Below, in pieces: positions 8,870-12,624 of a stretch of DNA of 12,624 nucleotides. The position numbers were made by a program, and so were the translations under genes. Origin of the DNA: Promethearchaeota archaeon (GTDB lineage Archaea; Asgardarchaeota; Lokiarchaeia; Sigynarchaeales; SOKP01). Position 1 is the first letter of the stretch. Each line of letters starts with the position of its first letter. The notes under the pieces are model-generated. The model was not told the DNA's origin, did not search any database, and was given only the letters and a program-made list of their open reading frames with translations. The stretch covers positions 1-12,624 of the forward strand of contig JAUXAJ010000138.1 of assembly GCA_030620005.1 (NCBI GenBank), written 5' to 3'.

Positions 8870-8882
8870 GAACTTATAATTT
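8870..8882 (-). promoter_or_regulatory. TATA-like element of the AMP phosphorylase gene
   Basis: On the minus strand AAATTATAAGTT is centred about 27 bases before the ATG at 8850. No Shine-Dalgarno precedes that ATG (CTTTCTCCAT), so a leaderless transcript is likely. This spacing also supports the chosen start over the ATG at 8925. Confidence 0.5.
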
Positions 8883-8909
8883 TAATTAAAAAATGTAATG
8901 ATAACTTGT

Positions 8910-8918
8910 AAAAAAAAA
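8910..8918 (-). terminator. T9 tract after the TPR protein gene
   Basis: Nine consecutive T on the minus strand lie about 20 bases after the stop codon at 8937. Archaeal termination commonly uses such T-runs. It sits upstream of the TATA-like element of the next gene, which suggests separate transcription. Confidence 0.45.
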
Positions 8919-8936
8919 CGGTCAATAGCTTTTGCT

Positions 8937-10250
8937 TTACATTTTCACGGAAAGGGGAAACTTTTTAGTATCATCAATTAAATTCCCGTTTGGATCTTTA
9001 AATTTAATAAACACCCCAATAACATAATCTCCCGCTTCTATTGGCTTGAGGCTTATTTGCCAAGCTATTTTTTCGTTCATTCTCAACGAATATATTTGTT
9101 TTTTTGTGGTTCCTCTCATCATTTTTAGTTTTTTAGGAAAATCCACATTGATATCTATTTCTAGAGCTTCTCCTTTACTATTGTTTTGAATTAATATTTC
9201 GTATGGGAAGGTTTGACCTATGAGAGGGGGTCTTAAATTCTTAGTAGAAATTTCTAAAAATGCTGGAGGTGATACAAGTTTTGGTTTCAATTCATTCGTT
9301 TTAACAAAAAAAGTAAATTTATCGTCTAATTCACAAGTTAATAGGATTGGCCCAATAATGGATTCGTTCCTTTGAAATTGAGGTTTAACAACAAAATTTG
9401 CCTGAATTTCTTGACCTGGTTTGATTTCAAGCGGCAAACTTGGCTTTTCGTGAGCAGTCAAATTATCAGTAAGAGTAAGTCCTAATTTGGTTACTTTCAA
9501 TTTGTTTATAGTGTAATTATAATATGGATGCGCTGAAATTTTTAATAGACGGCTTGCGTCAATAGATAGAGTCAAATTAATGAGTTCGTTTGTAACATAT
9601 TCGTCCTTATCTGTTTTTAATTTGGTTGCTATTGAAATTTGAGATTTGGCAACAACCATTATTTCTTTTAAAAATTTCTCTTCGGCCTCTCGAAACTCAT
9701 ATTCTTCAAAATTATCTTCAATATTATCAATGTATTTTTCGTTAATATCACGTGTAGCAACTGTTAAATTCTTTACCAAACGAATAAGTGGATTCTCCTT
9801 GAAATATCCGTTATCTACCTTTTTTTTTACTTTTTTTATTAAATTCAAACCTTGTTCTTGTTGACCTTTAACGAAAAGGCAAAAATAGGTAAGCGTAGAG
9901 AATAAAATGTAATTATAATTGCGATTTCTGGCGTTTTTTAAATATGGAATATAATCAAGAGCATTCTTAAAATAATCGTGAGCCTCTGAAAAATCATTTA
10001 CAAAAAGGCAAACATTTCCAGCGTTCCTTAAGGATACTAAGACTAGATCAATTTTCTCACCTTTAGCAAAAGACTTTGCCGCATTATAAAAACTTTCTTC
10101 TGCTAATTTATATTCATTAAACTTTAGAAAGATATCTCCAGCGGAAATAAATGTCTTCCCAGCTTTTTTATATTGCATTGCTTCAAAAAGATTTTCTGCC
10201 TTACTTAACTGCAACTCCGCCTTATTTAACATTTTTTGATATTTTCCCAT
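8937..10250 (-). CDS. Cytosolic TPR-solenoid plus Ig-like beta-sandwich protein
   Basis: The product has 437 residues, with no signal peptide or membrane helix. Residues about 1-200 are helical hairpins with a TPR/alpha-SNAP-like rhythm: KAGKTFISAGDIFLKFNEY, KLAEESFYNAAKSF, SLRNAGNVCLFVNDF and EAHDYFKNALDYI. Residues about 230-437 are beta-rich and look like two Ig-like sandwiches (for example LPLEIKPGQEIQANFVV, and FPYEILIQNNSKGEALEIDINVDFP), ending in KFPLSVKM. An alpha-solenoid followed by Ig-like domains recalls trafficking proteins such as TRAPP subunits and coat/adaptor appendages, but this is only an architectural similarity. The ATG has a good GGGAG ribosome site six bases upstream and a TATA-like element about 30 bases upstream. 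Neighbours do not reveal a role, and I assign no function. Confidence 0.75.
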   Translation of the reverse strand: MGKYQKMLNKAELQLSKAENLFEAMQYKKAGKTFISAGDIFLKFNEYKLAEESFYNAAKSFAKGEKIDLVLVSLRNAGNVCLFVNDFSEAHDYFKNALDYIPYLKNARNRNYNYILFSTLTYFCLFVKGQQEQGLNLIKKVKKKVDNGYFKENPLIRLVKNLTVATRDINEKYIDNIEDNFEEYEFREAEEKFLKEIMVVAKSQISIATKLKTDKDEYVTNELINLTLSIDASRLLKISAHPYYNYTINKLKVTKLGLTLTDNLTAHEKPSLPLEIKPGQEIQANFVVKPQFQRNESIIGPILLTCELDDKFTFFVKTNELKPKLVSPPAFLEISTKNLRPPLIGQTFPYEILIQNNSKGEALEIDINVDFPKKLKMMRGTTKKQIYSLRMNEKIAWQISLKPIEAGDYVIGVFIKFKDPNGNLIDDTKKFPLSVKM

Positions 10251-10256
10251 GATAAA

Positions 10257-10261
10257 CTCCC
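10257..10261 (-). promoter_or_regulatory. Shine-Dalgarno GGGAG of the TPR gene
   Basis: GGGAG on the minus strand ends six bases before the ATG at 10250 and fixes that start. Confidence 0.6.
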
Positions 10262-10272
10262 ATTTGTTATAA

Positions 10273-10284
10273 TAACTATAAAAT
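10273..10284 (-). promoter_or_regulatory. TATA-like element of the TPR gene
   Basis: ATTTTATAGTTA on the minus strand lies about 25-34 bases before the ATG, downstream of the SECIS candidate. It suggests that the TPR gene has its own promoter apart from the hdrA-mvhD operon. Confidence 0.4.
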
Positions 10285-10325
10285 AAAAAAAGAATAAAAA
10301 AATTTCAAAAAGTATAAAATACAAA
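10278..10325 (-). terminator. T-rich tracts ending the hdrA-mvhD transcript
   Basis: Several T-runs of 5-7 bases occur on the minus strand just after the SECIS candidate. They are a typical archaeal terminator and would leave the SECIS in the 3' untranslated region of the operon mRNA. Confidence 0.5.
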
Positions 10326-10328
10326 TTT

Positions 10329-10396
10329 ACCGAAACCATTACAAGGTCAGTCATTCATGTGACTAAAATTTTCTCACAAGATTCATTCTTATCGGT
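10329..10396 (-). promoter_or_regulatory. SECIS element, eukaryote-like, in the 3' UTR of mvhD
   Basis: This hairpin directs selenocysteine insertion at UGA. It begins right after the mvhD stop. The basal helix pairs ACCGA (10392-10396) with TCGGT (10329-10333). The core has ATGAA on the 5' side (ATGA at 10383-10386) and TGAC on the 3' side (TGA at 10351-10353), giving the tandem G-A/A-G pairs of the eukaryotic kink-turn quartet. The upper helix pairs TCTTGTGA (10374-10381) with TCACATGA (10355-10362), with one T-T mismatch. The apical loop GAAAATTTTAG (10363-10373) holds unpaired A residues about 10 bases beyond the core, as in eukaryotic SECIS. A second TGA at 10347-10349 could shift the register. 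Published Lokiarchaeal SECIS elements are described as eukaryote-like. Confidence 0.8.
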
Positions 10397-10861
10397 CTAT
10401 TTCTTGATTTTTCCCTTATTTGAACCGTTATTTTTTCTTAACGACTCTTTTATAGCGTTGCTGCCTAAATTTTCAATAACTTCTGAAATCCGAGTAATTT
10501 CGCTTTGAAATCGTTGACCTTCTGCCGCACTACAATTGAACATCTGAATTCTCTCAGGTGAAAATCCAGTAGTTTTCAAAATTTCTTTGACATAATTTAC
10601 ATTTCGTTGAGCTACAAGATTGCCGGTTTCATAATCGCACTCTCCAGGATATCATCCAGAGACAATAAGGCCATCAGCACCTTTTCCAATAGCTCGCATC
10701 ATTAAACTGGGAGTCACTCTTCCCGTGCAATTTATCCGTATTGGTCTAATTGTTGCCGGATATTGCGCGCGTATCGTTCCTGCCATATCTCCAGCCCCAT
10801 AGCCTCATTTCCAACATAGAAATGCTAAAATTTTGGTATTTTTTTCTTCTTTCGCTGACAT
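10397..10861 (-). CDS. mvhD: MvhD/VhuD hydrogenase iron-sulfur subunit with two selenocysteines
   Basis: MvhD carries a [2Fe-2S] cluster and passes electrons from hydrogenase (or formate dehydrogenase) to HdrA. The gene has 154 codons plus stop, from the ATG at 10859-10861, with two in-frame TGAs: codon 19 (10805-10807) and codon 70 (10652-10654). Both fall exactly on conserved Cys sites: FLC-WK-U-GYGAGD matches the family FLCNWCSYxGAD, and SG-U-YPGECDY matches GGCHPGDCHY. Cys16, Cys45 (RINCTGRV), Cys74 and Cys96 (MFNCSAAEG) are kept. Read as stops, only a 60-codon C-terminal fragment would remain. The length fits the family (about 140-150). The start has GAGGT seven bases upstream, beside the hdrA stop 13 bases away, so translation is probably coupled. 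A SECIS candidate follows the stop directly. Confidence 0.93.
10652..10654 (-). other. UGA recoded as Sec70 of MvhD
   Basis: The TGA lies between Ser-Gly and YPGECDY, where MvhD proteins have the first Cys of the CHPGDC-type cluster motif. The frame is conserved on both sides. Confidence 0.93.
10805..10807 (-). other. UGA recoded as Sec19 of MvhD
   Basis: The TGA lies in CWK-U-GYGAGDMAG, aligned with the second Cys of the family CNWCSY motif. The conserved frame continues after it. Confidence 0.92.
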
Positions 10862-10868
10862 GTAGTTT

Positions 10869-10873
10869 ACCTC
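10869..10873 (-). promoter_or_regulatory. Shine-Dalgarno GAGGT of mvhD
   Basis: GAGGT on the minus strand ends seven bases before the mvhD ATG, close behind the hdrA stop (10875-10877). It sets the start and suggests that ribosomes move directly from hdrA to mvhD. Confidence 0.65.
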
Positions 10874-10874
10874 T

Positions 10875-12624
10875 CTAAATTTCCTCCAATATAGCATCAA
10901 TTTGTTTTTCATACTGAGGTTCGCGATAATATCGTAGAGTTATCGCCTCTGAAGGACAATTAGCTAAACACGTACCGCAACCTCTACATAAAATTTCGTT
11001 CACCTCGGCTCCTTCACTTGTCATGTTAATGGCTTCATATGGACAATTTATTTCGCATAAACCGCATTTCGCACATCGCTCTTTATCGACAGTCGCACGA
11101 ATTAATAGTATACGGTATTTTTCTTTACCCATTAATCTTGCGAGAGAAGACGCAGCAGCTCTTCCGTGAGCAATCGCTTCAGCTATAGATTTAGGTCCTT
11201 GTGCGACGCCACCGAGAACGATGCCAGGTATCTTCGTGTCAATAGGATTTAATCTAGAATGGAATTCCTTGAAAAAGCCATCTTGGCTAGTTTCAAGCTT
11301 TAAAATCCTTTGAAGTTTTTCGATACCTTTAGCAGGTACCATTGCGGCAGATAATACTACGAGATCAAATTCTTGTTCCCTCAAGCCCAACGAATCTCTT
11401 AAAGTATTTTGAATGATAATTTTTAGATCATGAGTCTTTGGATCGTCTTTAATTTTACTGATGTTAGTCCTAATATATTTTATGCCTTCTTTCCTTGAAG
11501 CTGTAAAATATTCCTCGTAATCCTTACCAGCTGCGCGCATGTCCATGTAAGCAACAGTTATGTCAGAGTCTGGATAGTGTTGCTTTATTAATTTCGTGTT
11601 TTTAATTGAAATCATGCAACATACTCCAGCGCTACAATATGTATTTATATTTAAATCCCTTGAACCGACACATTGAATAAATAGAATCTTCTTTGGTCTT
11701 TTTCCGTCAGATGGGCGAACAAGATGCCCCATAGTGGGTCCATTTGGAGCTAGCATCCTTTCAAGCTTCATTTGAGTAATCACATTTGGATATAAATCAT
11801 AGCCCAGATAACCCGTTTCTGGCTTGTACTCGTCCCAACCAGTAGCAACAACAATTGAGCCAACTTTAACCTCAACTATTTCATCTTCTTGGTCAAAATC
11901 AATTACATCTAATTCACAGGCACCCTTACATAATTCACATTTAATGCATTTATTCATATCAATTTGAACAGTTGATGGAACAGCTTGAGCAAAAGCAATA
12001 TAAATGGCTTTTCTTGAATCCATTCCTTCGTTAAATTCATTATATCCATATGCCGGACAAACTTCAATACAAGCTCCACAGCCATTGCAATCGCTTTTCA
12101 CATATCTCGCGCGCTTTCTAATTTTTACTTTAAAGTTACCAACAAATCCTTGCACATCTTCAACATCACTATAAGTAAAGATATTGAATCCTGGGGTTCT
12201 TGCAGCTTGGAGCATTACTGGACCGAGTATTCATATGCTACAATCGTCCGTTGGAAAGGTACGATCGAGCATTGCCATTTTTCCTCCAATTGTTGGAGAT
12301 TTTTCAACCAAGTAAACTTCAAATCCTTCCTCAGCCAAATCTATTCCAGCGGATAACCCTGCAACTCCTCCACCGATAATCAATGCTTTTTGTGTTATAT
12401 CAACTTCTTTAATAAGAACTTTTTCTAGAACTGAAGCTCTAGCCACGCCAGACTTGATTGCGTCTTCTGCTACTCTTTGTGCTCCCAGCTTATTTAATCT
12501 ATGAACAAAGCTAGCATGTTCTCGGATATTAACAAACTCTAAGTACGAAGGATCTATGTCCATCGATTCTAGCACGCTCTTGAAAACTGGTTCGTGCGTT
12601 TTTGGAGTGCAAGATGCAACCACT
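10875..12624 (-). CDS. hdrA: HdrA, selenocysteine-containing FAD/iron-sulfur subunit (5' partial)
   Basis: HdrA is the FAD protein of soluble heterodisulfide reductase complexes, splitting electron pairs between ferredoxin and HdrBC. About 583 codons are visible; the N-terminus lies beyond 12624. In order they show VASCTPKTHEP, the dinucleotide/FAD motif GGGVAGLSAG, GGKMAMLDRTFPTDDC, then an in-frame TGA (12231-12233) in DCSI-U-ILGP, where the family has the second Cys of DCxxCIL. An inserted two-cluster ferredoxin domain (CNGCGACIEVCP and CIKCELCKGAC) follows, then QCVGSRD with YCSAGVCC, GGVAQGPKSIAEAIAHGRAAA, and a C-terminal ferredoxin domain (CAKCGLCEINCP, CRGCGTCLANCP). Read as a stop, the TGA would split the gene into two false ORFs. 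The family NIREHCSWVH motif reads NIREHASFVHR here, losing one Cys. mvhD follows 13 bases later, the usual partner. Confidence 0.95.
12231..12233 (-). other. UGA recoded as selenocysteine in HdrA
   Basis: The TGA sits in DCSI-U-ILGP. HdrA proteins have Cys, or in some methanogens Sec, at this cluster-ligand position. Homology continues without a frameshift on both sides. Confidence 0.93.

Noticed and set aside
8851..8925. Upstream ATG at 8925 as the AMP phosphorylase start
   Set aside because: It would add 25 hydrophobic residues absent from the family and overlaps the TATA-like element; MKLNVKKIN at 8850 matches family N-termini.
10397..10579. A separate 60-codon gene
   Set aside because: It is the C-terminal part of mvhD after the second recoded TGA.
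12150..12356. Plus-strand ORF across the hdrA selenocysteine codon
   Set aside because: It is antisense to conserved HdrA sequence and has no recognisable features.

Overview
This AT-rich window most likely comes from an Asgard archaeon close to Lokiarchaeia. That placement is an inference. It rests on a selenocysteine-decoding HdrA/MvhD pair followed by a eukaryote-like SECIS hairpin, an archaeal AMP phosphorylase, a very large Ig-repeat surface protein with a cytoplasmic zinc-finger tail, and TATA-like/T-tract signals typical of archaea. No rRNA, tRNA, CRISPR array or transposase was seen.

Layout. Positions 1-6300 (+) hold the 3' part of a giant membrane-anchored protein: two Ig-like domains, eight tandem Ig-like repeats of about 104 residues, a domain resembling C25 (gingipain) peptidases without an evident catalytic Cys, further beta domains, one transmembrane helix, a CxxH/CxxC zinc-binding module and a Lys/Pro/Glu-rich cytoplasmic tail. 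After a 248-base intergenic stretch with a hairpin comes a seven-helix membrane protein of unknown function (6549-7259, +). It converges on an AMP phosphorylase gene on the minus strand (7288-8850). This gene is intact except for an in-frame 30-base hairpin-forming insertion that carries TAG and TGA in tandem within a conserved motif. Upstream of it, also on the minus strand, is a cytosolic TPR-solenoid/beta-sandwich protein (8937-10250). The right end holds a selenoprotein operon: hdrA (10875-12624, 5' end outside the window, one in-frame TGA) and mvhD (10397-10861, two in-frame TGAs). They are separated by 13 bases and followed by a SECIS candidate (10329-10396) and T-rich terminator tracts.

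How the genes work together. HdrA and MvhD form the electron-bifurcating/transfer core that links a hydrogenase or formate dehydrogenase to heterodisulfide reductase-type chemistry. All three UGA codons sit where the families carry iron-sulfur ligand cysteines, so they are read as selenocysteine, not as stops. Conventional gene calling breaks both genes. AMP phosphorylase starts the archaeal AMP salvage route to ribose-1,5-bisphosphate, isomerase and form III RuBisCO. The large Ig/C25-like protein looks like a cell-surface receptor or adhesin.

The most unusual observations are the single SECIS apparently serving three UGAs in two cistrons, and the stop-containing hairpin inserted cleanly into the AMP phosphorylase gene.
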